DNA from: Nemorincola sp044225795
Lineage (GTDB): Bacteria; Bacteroidota; Bacteroidia; Chitinophagales; Chitinophagaceae
NCBI GenBank assembly: GCA_044225795.1
Contig: JBGAIF010000001.1
Coordinates: 434,001 to 498,000, forward strand
Length of the DNA stretch: 64,000 nt
Direction: 5' to 3'
Shown here: one piece after another, positions 18,178-26,892 of the stretch
Numbering within the stretch: position 1 is the stretch's first letter
Layout of the letters: every line of letters starts with the position of its first letter
Program-made: the position numbers and the translations under genes
The notes under the pieces: model-generated
Databases searched by the model: none
Told to the model about the DNA's origin: nothing
Seen by the model: the letters and a program-made list of their open reading frames with translations, nothing else

Positions 18178-18212
18178 AAAAAAGCCATTTTCTTCCCGAA
18201 AATGGCTTTTTT
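18178..18212. terminator. Bidirectional intrinsic terminator after DUF4783 and MuiA-like genes
   Basis: 15-bp perfect stem (18178-18192 with 18198-18212, core AGCCATTTTC) and a 5-nt loop, flanked by runs of A and T, between convergent genes. Confidence 0.85.
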
Positions 18213-18232
18213 GCTTTCTACTCATTTCCCTG

Positions 18233-19846
18233 CTATCTCAACCCTGTTACTTCTTTACCTTTTGGATATTTCACTGTATACCCGAAATCCAGTTTTTTGC
18301 TCTCATTTGAGCCAAGCGTCATCAGCCATTTCAGGCTTCCGTTTGTCTCATCATATTCCGCATTACCGGTATTCTTATCTTCAAGCACTATGTCCTTATC
18401 ATTACTTACCGGCAATTGATCTATGATCATCAGGTTCACCGGCTCTTTCCGGGTATTCCGTATGGTTATGTTATACCCGAACGTTTCACGCACATTGATA
18501 CCAATGGTCTTTACACTGCGCAGTGTTTTGTCCTGTTCTCTTTTTATCACTATTTTCTTATCTCTGCCCAGCGAAAAGGTCATTGTATCTTTGAGGTTAC
18601 GCACATCCATATACCCCTGCCCTACATAAGTACCTTCATAGAAGATGTTAGTTTGTCCCGGCAATAAGTTGAGGTCCTCCCAGTTCGTGATCTGTGCCTG
18701 CAGAAAAGCATCGTGATCCAGCTTTGGTGCTGCATAATACCTGTAGGTTGCCGGCATATCATATTTCTTTACAGACACCAGGTGCTGTTGTCCGTCACTG
18801 GGTATGGTATAGGGCAGATCTATGTCGAAACTTGTATTCACCCCTGAATTGTCCACTGTAACATAGTTATTGATTGATGTTTGTTCAGCCATTAGTATAT
18901 GAGAGGATGGCTTGTCCTGGTCCACCAGTGGCTTTTTATACGCGGCAATATCGGCACGCCCGGCAGCATATTCTATTTGTGGCGGCACATAAAAGGCAAG
19001 GTACCATGGGCTTATTACCGGAGCCTGTGCACCTTCACTCGGATTTCCGGTGGACAATACCAATCTTACATTGTTCCATTTCACACCACTGTTCTGGTAA
19101 ATATTCGCCTTGTAAAATAGCTTAACCGGGCTGTGAGCATCATCAGCCCATATATCGTAGGTCGGACTCCAGCCCGCATGTGGCACCACATAGCTGATCA
19201 CAATATCTGCATTGGTCGCCTCTTTTGCATAGAACTTTACCAGCAATTGCCCTCCGGGCTGATAGGCCTTTTTCTGTTCTTCATTCAGTTGCTTCTCCAG
19301 TTTGGTGAGCAGCTCGTTTGTCTTGCGCAGCTTATCTTCTTCCTTATTCTTCTGTGTCATATACCCCTCCATGCGAGCGCCTATCAGGTCCAGTAGCTTG
19401 GTCAGTTCAGCTACAGACATACCGGTATTATTGCCGCCCACTTTTTTATTGTCCTTCAGTGCGGCTATTTGCTCGCTTATCACCGATATCCTGGTCTCTA
19501 TTCCCGCCTTTACATCTTTTACCTGTTCTATACTGTCCTTTATCTCCCTGGCATGCGGAGACAGCACTTCATTGCTCAGGTAGTTGTTCTGGAAAGTAGC
19601 CGCCTCCACCACCACGCCATTGGTTGCTTTTACAGACAGGCTCTGGCTATTCACATCGCCGGCCACATTGGTGAACAAGATCTCATTCTCCCCTTTTGCG
19701 AGGTTCAGCTTCGTGCTGCTCAATAATTCAGCGCCACTCAGAAATACGGTTGCTGCATCTATGCTCAGTTTGTGTTGCTCTTGTCCTTGCGCCTGTGCTA
19801 TCAGGCATATGGACACGGCTGTTATAATAAACGATTTGCTCTTCAT
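18233..19846 (-). CDS. MuiA-like mucoidy-inhibitor family protein (DUF4140/DUF4139)
   Basis: This 537-residue secreted protein has a signal peptide (ends about QGQEQ), an N-terminal DUF4140 domain (IDAATVFLSGAEL, FTNVAGDVNSQSL), a central coiled coil (about 100-200) rich in Lys and Glu, and a DUF4139 domain (VVPHAGWSPTYDIWADD, YKANIYQNSGVKWNNVRLVLST) to the end. The family is named from mucoidy inhibitor A; its molecular role is not established. It is monocistronic and convergent with DUF4783. Confidence 0.88.
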   Translation of the reverse strand: MKSKSFIITAVSICLIAQAQGQEQHKLSIDAATVFLSGAELLSSTKLNLAKGENEILFTNVAGDVNSQSLSVKATNGVVVEAATFQNNYLSNEVLSPHAREIKDSIEQVKDVKAGIETRISVISEQIAALKDNKKVGGNNTGMSVAELTKLLDLIGARMEGYMTQKNKEEDKLRKTNELLTKLEKQLNEEQKKAYQPGGQLLVKFYAKEATNADIVISYVVPHAGWSPTYDIWADDAHSPVKLFYKANIYQNSGVKWNNVRLVLSTGNPSEGAQAPVISPWYLAFYVPPQIEYAAGRADIAAYKKPLVDQDKPSSHILMAEQTSINNYVTVDNSGVNTSFDIDLPYTIPSDGQQHLVSVKKYDMPATYRYYAAPKLDHDAFLQAQITNWEDLNLLPGQTNIFYEGTYVGQGYMDVRNLKDTMTFSLGRDKKIVIKREQDKTLRSVKTIGINVRETFGYNITIRNTRKEPVNLMIIDQLPVSNDKDIVLEDKNTGNAEYDETNGSLKWLMTLGSNESKKLDFGYTVKYPKGKEVTGLR

Positions 19847-19927
19847 GATCTGTGGTATTTATGTAAAAGACGTACTTTATCAGGCTTATCCACAAGCCTG
19901 TATGCTTATAATTTTGTTAAAGCATCT

Positions 19928-20584
19928 TTATTGATCGCCGTCTCCGCGCTTTGCTGACGTAGGTAGTCGCTGTTTGTCCAGAGGCAGTATATACAGCACC
20001 GGAACAAAGAAATAGATAACGTATGCAATATTTACATTGATAAAGCTAAGGCCGGCAGCCATCATATATAGCAATGGCCCACCAAAGATCGACAACCTTA
20101 CATTCTTCTTTACAGAAGCTTTATCATAACCTTCATTCAGATAGTTCCTGGTACAGTAGTGATACAACCACGTAAGCACTAATGTGGTGATACCTACAGT
20201 TGCGCCCCACAACGCCACCATAAGCGGCTGGCCGGGATATGACCCTATCAGGTGTGTAGGGAACGGTAGCAGCGTTATGAAGAACAAGAGTATATTGTTG
20301 ATCCACACCACACCATAATCACTGCGTGTGGCCATGGACATGATCTGGTGGTGATGCAGCCATATCAGTGCCACAAAGAAGAAACTGATGACCCAGCTGT
20401 AAAATATATGCGCTACACTTCTGAACGCGTGCAATACCTCGTGAATATCGTTAGGGTGTTCTATCTCCGGTATCTTTATCTCCAGCACCAGCAGCGTGAT
20501 CACGATGGCAAATACACCATCGCTGAAGGCTTCAAGCCTGCTTTTAGAAAATTGCCATATCTTGAATTTATCAGAAAGAGACAT
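19928..20584 (-). CDS. TMEM175-like potassium channel family protein (DUF1211)
   Basis: The 218-residue protein has six hydrophobic segments. RLEAFSDGVFAIVITLLVLE near the N-terminus carries the FSDG signature of TMEM175/DUF1211; in characterised members this helix lines a potassium-selective pore. Bacterial proteins have one six-helix repeat and assemble as tetramers. Function as a K+ channel is inferred from the family. A 126-nt gap separates it from the divergent small membrane gene. Confidence 0.87.
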   Translation of the reverse strand: MSLSDKFKIWQFSKSRLEAFSDGVFAIVITLLVLEIKIPEIEHPNDIHEVLHAFRSVAHIFYSWVISFFFVALIWLHHHQIMSMATRSDYGVVWINNILLFFITLLPFPTHLIGSYPGQPLMVALWGATVGITTLVLTWLYHYCTRNYLNEGYDKASVKKNVRLSIFGGPLLYMMAAGLSFINVNIAYVIYFFVPVLYILPLDKQRLPTSAKRGDGDQ

Positions 20585-20710
20585 AACAGATGCATTTATA
20601 CATGACGATCTTTATTCCTCTGTTAAAATTTAATTCATTGCCATGTGGAACACGTTCAATTCTGTGTCTTTAGTATTATTCATACTATTTTTACAAAGTA
20701 AATATAAATA

Positions 20711-20947
20711 ATGAGTTTGGAAGCAAGAAGACAGAGAACACATTTCCGCACCGGTAGCGACCTCGTAATGGGCGTGTTTTATACCCTTGTCGGGGGCTGG
20801 CTGGTCATTTTTCGTTCTTTCGGAAATATAGATGTTCCTGCATGGGTAGCGTGGCTGCTTGGAGGCATGATGGCGGTAGGTGGTATAGCACGTTTCTATC
20901 GCGGGCTGAAAGATGTTATGCCGGGCAAGAAAGAAGATAGCCGATAA
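20711..20947 (+). CDS. Small two-helix membrane protein (78 aa), unknown function
   Basis: The product has two hydrophobic helices (about 16-35 and 43-63) joined by a short SFGNIDVPAW loop, and charged ends (RRQRTHFR at the N-terminus, KKEDSR at the C-terminus). Such proteins are common in Bacteroidota, but I recognise no named family. The coding bias and clean ATG support a real gene. It is 117 nt upstream of the PstS-like gene, possibly with its own transcript. Confidence 0.65.
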   Translation: MSLEARRQRTHFRTGSDLVMGVFYTLVGGWLVIFRSFGNIDVPAWVAWLLGGMMAVGGIARFYRGLKDVMPGKKEDSR

Positions 20948-20980
20948 GCTTTACTGAACGCCGTTTCTGGTAAACATAAC

Positions 20981-20988
20981 TATCTTTG
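20981..20988 (+). promoter_or_regulatory. Putative -7 box (TATCTTTG) for the PstS-like/TPR operon
   Basis: Fits TAnnTTTG and lies 76 nt before the ATG at 21065, leaving a 5' leader of about 70 nt. No good -33 TTG at normal spacing. Confidence 0.4.
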
Positions 20989-21064
20989 CGCCCTGTTAAA
21001 TTATTGTTACAACAGATATATTTATTTCCGTTCTTTAAATTCAATAAGTAAAATTGCGCACTCT

Positions 21065-21973
21065 ATGCGTCGGTTGAAAGACATCTTTCTGTTTGTGTTG
21101 GCAGGCATTTCATTCATGGCATGTGAAGATGATACGCCTAAACATTCCGATACGGTTGGCAAAGGCCAGATCGAGATATCAGCAGATGAATCTTACCAGC
21201 CTATCATAGAAGAGCAAATGAAGATCTTTGACAGTAGCTTCCCCGAGGCCAAGGTCACCGTTCACTACAAGCCAGAGGCGGAATGCTTCAAGGACTATTT
21301 CTCTCATAAGGCCCGCATCATACTGGTGACGCGCGAGCTCACTAAAGCGGAAAAGGATCTCTGCGAGCATGAAAAGATATTCCCTTCGTCTGAAGCGCTC
21401 GCAGGTGATGCGATTGCGGTGATCGTAAACAATAGCTCCCCGGATACGGTGCTCGACATGAATGCGCTTACCGGTATTCTCACAGGGCAGTACAGGAAAA
21501 AATACACAGCAGTATTTGACAATCAGGCTTCCGGTACTGTGCGCTATATTACCGACTCAGTGCTCAGGGGCAGTAAGCTTGGCAGCAATGTATTTGCGGC
21601 AAAAGGCAATAAGGATGTCATTGATTACGTTTCAAAGAATCCGGATGCTATTGGCTTTGTGGGTATGAGCTACGTATATGCAAATGAAGACACCTCCCAA
21701 TCAGGCACTTTTATACAAAATGTAAAAGTGGTTGCGCTGCAAAATGATAAGGACAGGCAATTCTACAAACCATACCAGGCGTATGTTGCGCTGAAGTCTT
21801 ACCCGCTTACCCGCAAGCTATACTACATCAATGCGGAGAGTTATCACGGACTTGGCACAGGCGTGGCCAATTTCCTGGGCAGTTATCGCGGTCAACTGGT
21901 ATTTCTTCATTCACACTTTTTCCCGTTAAAAGCACAGATAACCATCAGAGAAGCAAAAATTAACAACCAATAG
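21065..21973 (+). CDS. PstS-like periplasmic substrate-binding lipoprotein
   Basis: This 302-residue protein has a lipobox with Cys20 (SFMAC) and a phosphate-binding-protein-type fold: IEISADESYQPII, ILVTRELTKAEK, GDAIAVIVNNSSPDTVLDMNALTGILTGQ, then SGTVRYITD and VSKNPDAIGFVG. In classical PstS this captures phosphate for an ABC importer. No pstCAB follows. In many Bacteroidota a gene of this kind sits with TonB/ExbBD and a TPR gene, and here a TPR gene follows by 38 nt. The ligand is therefore uncertain. Confidence 0.85.
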   Translation: MRRLKDIFLFVLAGISFMACEDDTPKHSDTVGKGQIEISADESYQPIIEEQMKIFDSSFPEAKVTVHYKPEAECFKDYFSHKARIILVTRELTKAEKDLCEHEKIFPSSEALAGDAIAVIVNNSSPDTVLDMNALTGILTGQYRKKYTAVFDNQASGTVRYITDSVLRGSKLGSNVFAAKGNKDVIDYVSKNPDAIGFVGMSYVYANEDTSQSGTFIQNVKVVALQNDKDRQFYKPYQAYVALKSYPLTRKLYYINAESYHGLGTGVANFLGSYRGQLVFLHSHFFPLKAQITIREAKINNQ

Positions 21974-22011
21974 ATTTTTTAACAACCGGTACAGTAGGTA
22001 CTGAACAGAAT

Positions 22012-23610
22012 ATGAAAAAAGTAATAATGATCATGGCGGCGGCGGCCGTTACAATGAGCGCTATGGCGCAAGGCACGCGTGAAAGTGGTATCAAAATGTA
22101 CAACTATCGCAAGTTGAAGAGCGCACAGGGCATCCTGGCTCCGCTCGCGGCTACCGACCCGCTGGCTAACTACTATCTCGGCCTCACCTACCTTGAGTCG
22201 GGGGACATTGCTACGGCCAGCTCAACTTTTTCCAAATACCCGGAAGATCCCGCGAACATCTCCGGTATGGCGCGTGTAGCCTTTGCTAATAAAGATGTAG
22301 CTAAGGCTATGCAGATCGCCAAAGACCTGGCTGCCAAGTCTAAAAAGAAAGAGTGGATGCAGGAGAAATATGCTGCAGACGCTATTGCTTACAGCGAAGG
22401 TGGAGACAACCAGCAAGCCATAACTTGGTACACAGACGTGTTCACCAAGAACGATGACCTCGATGCACACATCGGCATAGGCGATGTATACCGCAAGACC
22501 CCAGGTGGTGGCGGTAACGCGATGAATAACTATGAGCATGTAACTGAGAAGGACGCAAAGAACTCGCTCGGCTTTACACGCATTGGCGACCTTTGGTATG
22601 AGGCCCGCAATTATCAGAGCGCGCTTGACAACTATGCTAAGGCTAAAGAAGCCGATGCTACCAACCCGCTGCCATACAAAGCACTCGCAAACGCATATAC
22701 ACGCTCAGGCAAATACCAGGCTGCCCTCGAGAACATCAAGAAATATCTCGAACTGTCTGACAATACACTGTCTGACAGGATAGAATATGTACGTGCCCTA
22801 TATCGTGCACAGAGCAGTTGCGATGCGGTGAAATATGCCAAAGACCTGATGAACGAACAGCTCACAAAAGAGAACCGGATAGAAGTGACCGGCATTCTCG
22901 GTTATTCACAGGCCGACTGTGGTGATTCCGTTGAGGCGCTGAAGAACCTCCGCTCTTATTTCGCCATCCAGGACTCAAAGAAAATAATGCCCGGCGACTA
23001 CATCCAGTTGGGTAAGTTGTTCCTGAAACTCGACATGCTTGATTCGGCAGGTGTTTATTATACCAAAGGTATTGCCGGCGATACTGCTCGTAATAAGACG
23101 GACGTTTATCGCCAGATAGCCGAGGCATTCAAGTCTAAGAAAGACTATTGCAAATCTGCCGATTGGTACGACAATCTTGTCAAGGCAAATCCGGAGACAC
23201 AGGCGGCCGATTACGCATGGAGAACTATCATGTATTATTACTGCAAAGACCTGGGTAAAACAATGACTGCGGCTAATGAGTTTGCGACAAAATATCCCGA
23301 CCAGCCTTCTTCTTTCTACTGGCAGGGTCGCGCGGCATCAGCCATAGATTCTGAAGCCACTACCGGTGATGCCGTTCCTTACTTCGTAAAATGGCTGGAT
23401 AAAGTTGGCCCTGACTATCCAAAAAAGAACGAACAGAAAGGTGCCTATGAATATCTGTTGTATTACTACTATAACAAAAAGGACAAGGACAACATGAAGA
23501 TGTACATGGATAAGATCCGTGCTATCGATCCGCAGGATCGTGCTCTGCTCGAGATAGAAGCGGCGGAAAAAGCCCCAGCAAAACCTGCCGCACCCGCAAA
23601 GAAAAAATAA
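22012..23610 (+). CDS. Secreted tetratricopeptide-repeat protein
   Basis: The 532-residue protein has a signal peptide (ends AMAQ, about residue 20) and about ten TPR-like helical pairs, for example AIAYSEGGDNQQAITWYTDV, YEARNYQSALDNYAKAKEAD and AYTRSGKYQAALENIKKYLE. It ends in an Ala/Pro/Lys tail. TPRs mediate protein-protein contact. As the downstream partner of the PstS-like lipoprotein it may act in the same periplasmic assembly, but no specific role is visible. Confidence 0.85.
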   Translation: MKKVIMIMAAAAVTMSAMAQGTRESGIKMYNYRKLKSAQGILAPLAATDPLANYYLGLTYLESGDIATASSTFSKYPEDPANISGMARVAFANKDVAKAMQIAKDLAAKSKKKEWMQEKYAADAIAYSEGGDNQQAITWYTDVFTKNDDLDAHIGIGDVYRKTPGGGGNAMNNYEHVTEKDAKNSLGFTRIGDLWYEARNYQSALDNYAKAKEADATNPLPYKALANAYTRSGKYQAALENIKKYLELSDNTLSDRIEYVRALYRAQSSCDAVKYAKDLMNEQLTKENRIEVTGILGYSQADCGDSVEALKNLRSYFAIQDSKKIMPGDYIQLGKLFLKLDMLDSAGVYYTKGIAGDTARNKTDVYRQIAEAFKSKKDYCKSADWYDNLVKANPETQAADYAWRTIMYYYCKDLGKTMTAANEFATKYPDQPSSFYWQGRAASAIDSEATTGDAVPYFVKWLDKVGPDYPKKNEQKGAYEYLLYYYYNKKDKDNMKMYMDKIRAIDPQDRALLEIEAAEKAPAKPAAPAKKK

Positions 23611-23627
23611 GCAATAACTTATAACAG

Positions 23628-23656
23628 GTGGCCGGATATCCCGGCCACTTTTTTTT
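23628..23656 (+). terminator. Intrinsic terminator after the TPR gene
   Basis: GTGGCCGG/CCGGCCAC stem (23628-23635, 23641-23648), 5-nt loop, then a run of eight T. Confidence 0.88.
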
Positions 23657-23696
23657 ATGCTCCTGCCCAATCATTCCTTTTTCGTAATTTTAACCA

Positions 23697-24722
23697 ATGT
23701 CCAATTCCCACGTACGGCCTACCGGAAACCTGAGTGCACAGGAGCGCGAGTATGAGAATACCATACGCCCCCAGACCATAGAGGATTTCGCGGGTCAGCC
23801 AAAGCTGATAGATAACCTCAGGGTCTTTATCAAGGCTGCCAATATGCGTGGCGAACCATTGGATCATATCCTTTTCCACGGCCCTCCCGGCCTGGGAAAA
23901 ACGACATTATCGCGCATCGTTGCCAATGAGCTGGGTGTTGCTATCAAGGAGACAAGCGGCCCGGTGATAGAAAAACCTGCCGACCTCGCCGGTCTGCTTA
24001 CGGGACTGGAACCTCGTGACGTATTGTTTATCGATGAGATACACAGGCTTAGTACCGTGGTAGAGGAATATCTCTACGCTGCCATGGAAGATTTTAAGAT
24101 CGACATCATGATCGACTCAGGTCCGTCGGCCCGCTCCATACAACTAACCCTCAATCCGTTCACATTAGTAGGCGCTACCACGCGTAGTGGCCTGCTTACA
24201 GCTCCGTTGCTGTCTCGCTTCGGTATCAAGTCCAGGCTCGAATACTACAACACCGAGGTCCTGCAACGGATCATCATGCGTGCGGCTACAGTATTACAGG
24301 TGCGCATCACATCAGATGCGGCAAAAGAAATTGCAGGCAGGAGCCGTGGCACACCACGTATCGCCAATGGGCTGCTGCGCCGCATGCGCGATTTTGCACA
24401 GGTGCTCGGCAACGGTGTCATAGACCTTGCCATCGTAGAGCACGGCCTCAAAGCGCTGAATGTAGATGAGAGTGGCCTTGATGATATGGACAACAAGATC
24501 CTCACCACACTCATTGATAAATTCAAAGGAGGACCTGCGGGCATCAATAATATTGCAACAGCAGTTGGCGAGGAAGCCGGCACCATCGAGGAGGTATATG
24601 AGCCGTTTCTGATACAGGAAGGCTATATACTCCGAACCCCCCGCGGCAGAGAAGCCACCGAAAAAGCATACAAGCACCTGGGGCGGAGCAAGAGCTTTGG
24701 CGACAACACGCTATTCTCCTGA
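23697..24722 (+). CDS. ruvB: Holliday junction branch-migration helicase RuvB
   Basis: RuvB is the hexameric AAA+ motor that with RuvA drives branch migration of Holliday junctions. The 341-residue protein starts with the usual RPxxxxDFAGQ segment (RPQTIEDFAGQPKLIDNL), has Walker A GPPGLGKT (62-69), Walker B DEIH (113-116), the sensor 1 GATTR (159-163), an RSRGTPRIANGLLRRMRDFA sensor 2 region and a C-terminal winged helix (IEEVYEPFLIQEGYILRTPRGR). Length and order are canonical. It is monocistronic here with a terminator after it. Confidence 0.98.
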   Translation: MSNSHVRPTGNLSAQEREYENTIRPQTIEDFAGQPKLIDNLRVFIKAANMRGEPLDHILFHGPPGLGKTTLSRIVANELGVAIKETSGPVIEKPADLAGLLTGLEPRDVLFIDEIHRLSTVVEEYLYAAMEDFKIDIMIDSGPSARSIQLTLNPFTLVGATTRSGLLTAPLLSRFGIKSRLEYYNTEVLQRIIMRAATVLQVRITSDAAKEIAGRSRGTPRIANGLLRRMRDFAQVLGNGVIDLAIVEHGLKALNVDESGLDDMDNKILTTLIDKFKGGPAGINNIATAVGEEAGTIEEVYEPFLIQEGYILRTPRGREATEKAYKHLGRSKSFGDNTLFS

Positions 24723-24731
24723 TACACAGTT

Positions 24732-24770
24732 AAAAAGGAAGCGCCCCGAATAACGGGGCGCTTCCTTTTT
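24732..24770. terminator. Bidirectional intrinsic terminator after ruvB
   Basis: 17-bp perfect stem (24732-24748, 24754-24770, core GGAAGCGCCCCG), 5-nt loop AATAA, A-run before and T-run after. It serves ruvB and the convergent small lipoprotein gene. Confidence 0.9.
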
Positions 24771-24785
24771 GATTTGATATCTTCT

Positions 24786-25007
24786 TTAGAATCTTACTTG
24801 TCCTCTGTTTTTGTATGGCTTCATACCTGCACGGTGCCTGCCCCAGAATTGGTGGCGCACATTCATCTTGCGTTCGCGCGACCAGTGGTGACGGGTGCGC
24901 GTAGGCTGAAAATAGTTACCCCCCATCCTTGCCTCATGCATCCGGCAACTGCTCAGTTCCAGGAGCAGCACCAGGGCAGCCAGTATCAGTATGATCTTGT
25001 TCTTCAT
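24786..25007 (-). CDS. Small lipoprotein (73 aa), unknown function
   Basis: The protein starts with a hydrophobic signal and a lipobox ending at Cys21 (LLELSSC). The rest is short and very basic/aromatic (MGGNYFQPTRTRHHWSRERK, then HQFWGRHRAG). I recognise no family. Its real-gene status rests on the lipoprotein signal, the ATG and its position just before a shared terminator. It lies 78 nt downstream of DUF5606. Confidence 0.6.
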   Translation of the reverse strand: MKNKIILILAALVLLLELSSCRMHEARMGGNYFQPTRTRHHWSRERKMNVRHQFWGRHRAGMKPYKNRGQVRF

Positions 25008-25085
25008 GATAGCACTAAGATAGAAAAAATATTTTCTCAGGCAACTAAAAATTACAAATATGTATGCCGCGGCATATTATTCGTA

Positions 25086-25700
25086 TTATTCTTCTGTTTT
25101 CTTCTTTTTGGCGGTCTTCTTAGCCGGTTTTTCCTCACCCTCTGCGGCTTCTTCAGCTACTTTCTTCTTAGCTGCGGCCTTTTTAGGCTTTTCTTCACCT
25201 TCAGCAGCTTCTGCTTTTTTGCTGGCAGCCTTCTTCTTAGGTTTTTCTTCAGCTACCGGTGCCACCTCTTCCACCTTAGGCGCTTCTTCCGCAACCTCAG
25301 CCACTTCTTCCTCAAAACGCAGCAGGTCATTACTCTTCAATATCTCATACCACTTCAGCATCTTCTTCATGTCGCTCACATACACGCGTTCTTCATCAAA
25401 CTCAGGGAAGATGGACTTGAAATAGCCCTTGATCGCATTGTTATCCGCGGTCTTTGGGTCCACCGGGTTAGTAGAACCTTCATGTTCCTGCATCTTCTGA
25501 AACACATTGTGCAGGCGCACGTTGTCGCCCGTAGTGTACACTTCTATGCTTTCCAGCGGCGTCACGTTATGCTGGCGGGCAGATATAAAACGAGTGGTCT
25601 TTTCGGCTACGCTGCGTACAATGGCGCCATCGCTCTTTGTTGTCAGTAATTGATAAAGGCCTCCGAGACCTGTAACTGCTACTATTTCTCTGTATTCCAT
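25086..25700 (-). CDS. DUF5606 protein with acidic/basic low-complexity tail
   Basis: The first 130 residues (EYREIVAVTGLGGLYQLL, RQHNVTPLESIEVYTTG, VYVSDMKKMLKWYEILK) match DUF5606, a Bacteroidota family of unknown function. From residue 130 the protein changes to alternating acidic and basic repeats rich in Ala, Glu and Lys (AEEAPKVEEVAPVAEEKPKK style) ending KKKKTEE. The tail is histone H1-like and probably disordered; it may bind nucleic acid. A TATTTTTG promoter box lies 19 nt upstream of the ATG. Confidence 0.85.
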   Translation of the reverse strand: MEYREIVAVTGLGGLYQLLTTKSDGAIVRSVAEKTTRFISARQHNVTPLESIEVYTTGDNVRLHNVFQKMQEHEGSTNPVDPKTADNNAIKGYFKSIFPEFDEERVYVSDMKKMLKWYEILKSNDLLRFEEEVAEVAEEAPKVEEVAPVAEEKPKKKAASKKAEAAEGEEKPKKAAAKKKVAEEAAEGEEKPAKKTAKKKKTEE

Positions 25701-25719
25701 ATACTGTATTAAAGGGTGG

Positions 25720-25727
25720 CAAAAATA
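25720..25727 (-). promoter_or_regulatory. Putative -7 box (TATTTTTG) for the DUF5606 gene
   Basis: Fits TAnnTTTG on the minus strand, 19 nt before the ATG at 25700. No clear -33 element. Confidence 0.45.
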
Positions 25728-25851
25728 TCATTTTTAACCTAATAAACAGCCATTTTCGCCGCCTATTTCATTATATAATAAAAGGACTCATAAGTATCTT
25801 GTCTGTGGAAAAAAAATCGTGGGGGCTTTCATTCAGGGGTATAGGTTTATT

Positions 25852-25859
25852 TATATTTG
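25852..25859 (+). promoter_or_regulatory. -7 promoter box (TATATTTG) for dcd, probably leaderless
   Basis: The box is followed by only 4 nt (CCGC) and the ATG at 25864, so the transcript should start at about the start codon. The -33 element is weak. Confidence 0.5.
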
Positions 25860-25863
25860 CCGC

Positions 25864-26400
25864 ATGATCCTTTCTGATTCACGAATACTCGAAGAAATAG
25901 AAAAAGGCAATATTGTGATCGAGCCTTTTAACCGCGAAAAGCTGGGTTCCAACTCTTATGACGTACACCTGGGCAAATGGCTGGCTGTCTATGACGATAG
26001 CACACTTGACGCTCGCAAACACAATACGATCAGCCATTTCGAGATTCCGGAAGAAGGTTATGTATTACAGCCCGGCGTGCTGTACCTTGGGGTGACACAG
26101 GAATATACCGAGACCCATGCGCACGTGCCTTTTCTTGAGGGAAAGTCCTCTACCGGTCGTCTCGGCATCAATATCCATGCTACCGCGGGCAAGGGTGATG
26201 TAGGCTTCTGTAATGCCTGGACGCTTGAAATATCCTGCATTCAGCGGGTGCGCGTATATACAGGTATGCCCGTAGGACAGCTTATCTATTTCACTACCGA
26301 AGGAGAGGTGATCAACAAGTACAACAAGAAAGCGAATGCCAAGTACACAGGCCGTACAGACAAGCCTGTAGAAAGCATGATGTGGAAGAACAAATTCTGA
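25864..26400 (+). CDS. dcd: dCTP deaminase
   Basis: Dcd deaminates dCTP to dUTP, feeding dTMP synthesis. The 178-residue protein begins MILSDSRILEEI and has GSNSYDVHLG, EGKSSTGRLGI (92-102) with the phosphate-binding Ser and Arg residues, and the catalytic Glu122 in WTLEIS. These are hallmarks of the Dcd/dUTPase family, and the TLE motif favours deaminase over dUTPase. The start at 25864 is set by the family N-terminus and by the promoter box 4 nt upstream. It is convergent with the LEA gene with only one base between stops. Confidence 0.95.
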   Translation: MILSDSRILEEIEKGNIVIEPFNREKLGSNSYDVHLGKWLAVYDDSTLDARKHNTISHFEIPEEGYVLQPGVLYLGVTQEYTETHAHVPFLEGKSSTGRLGINIHATAGKGDVGFCNAWTLEISCIQRVRVYTGMPVGQLIYFTTEGEVINKYNKKANAKYTGRTDKPVESMMWKNKF

Positions 26401-26401
26401 T

Positions 26402-26860
26402 CTAAAGCTTTATTGCACCCCTTATATCCTGCTTACCTTCATAGTTTACCGGCACAGGTACATAAATGCCGTGCCTCCCGGCTTTCACCTTTCCGGTAAG
26501 TTTCACAGTAGCCTCGTTGTTCATCATTAGCTGCACTGCATTGGCCAGTATATTCTTCATATCCACGTCCACAGTTATCGGCAGGCAGAAAGTATCATTG
26601 CACGGAACCAAATACTTCTTCGAGAGATTCATTTTACCGAGGCGGCTACCATTGAGATATACATCAAGGTCGGCCTTCTTCAGCTTCATTTTGTAATTGT
26701 TAGGGTTATATAACTTAACATCCATCGTCAGCTTCGACTCTTTCAGCCCGGCTGCGCCAATGCTGAAATTCTGCACCTGCTGAAACTGGAAGTCTTTGGG
26801 AGTTCTGCATGAGGCACCCACCAGGATAAAAGACACAAAGAGATAGCTTAGCTTTTTCAT
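26402..26860 (-). CDS. LEA type 2 family lipoprotein
   Basis: The 152-residue protein has a lipobox (VGASC) and one LEA-2 (WHy) domain: the conserved YNPNNYKMKLKKADLDVYLNG core, then LVPCNDTFCLPITVDV and a closing strand. LEA-2 domains are beta-sandwich stress-associated folds; in Bacteroidota they are small membrane-anchored proteins of unknown role. The ATG at 26860 (MKKLSYLF) is chosen because it opens the signal peptide. It lies 32 nt downstream of the transketolase-half gene. Confidence 0.85.
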   Translation of the reverse strand: MKKLSYLFVSFILVGASCRTPKDFQFQQVQNFSIGAAGLKESKLTMDVKLYNPNNYKMKLKKADLDVYLNGSRLGKMNLSKKYLVPCNDTFCLPITVDVDMKNILANAVQLMMNNEATVKLTGKVKAGRHGIYVPVPVNYEGKQDIRGAIKL

Positions 26861-26892
26861 CCTGCAGTTATTTTTATGCACTATGGTAATGA

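Noticed and set aside
23697..24722. A ruvB-linked mobile or defence locus
   Set aside because: ruvB stands alone between terminators with ordinary neighbours; no defence genes are nearby.
24774..25649. 291-codon open frame on the plus strand with long Phe/Leu runs
   Set aside because: It is the antisense of the Lys/Glu/Ala-rich tail of the DUF5606 protein (low-complexity codons give hydrophobic antisense) and of the small lipoprotein gene.
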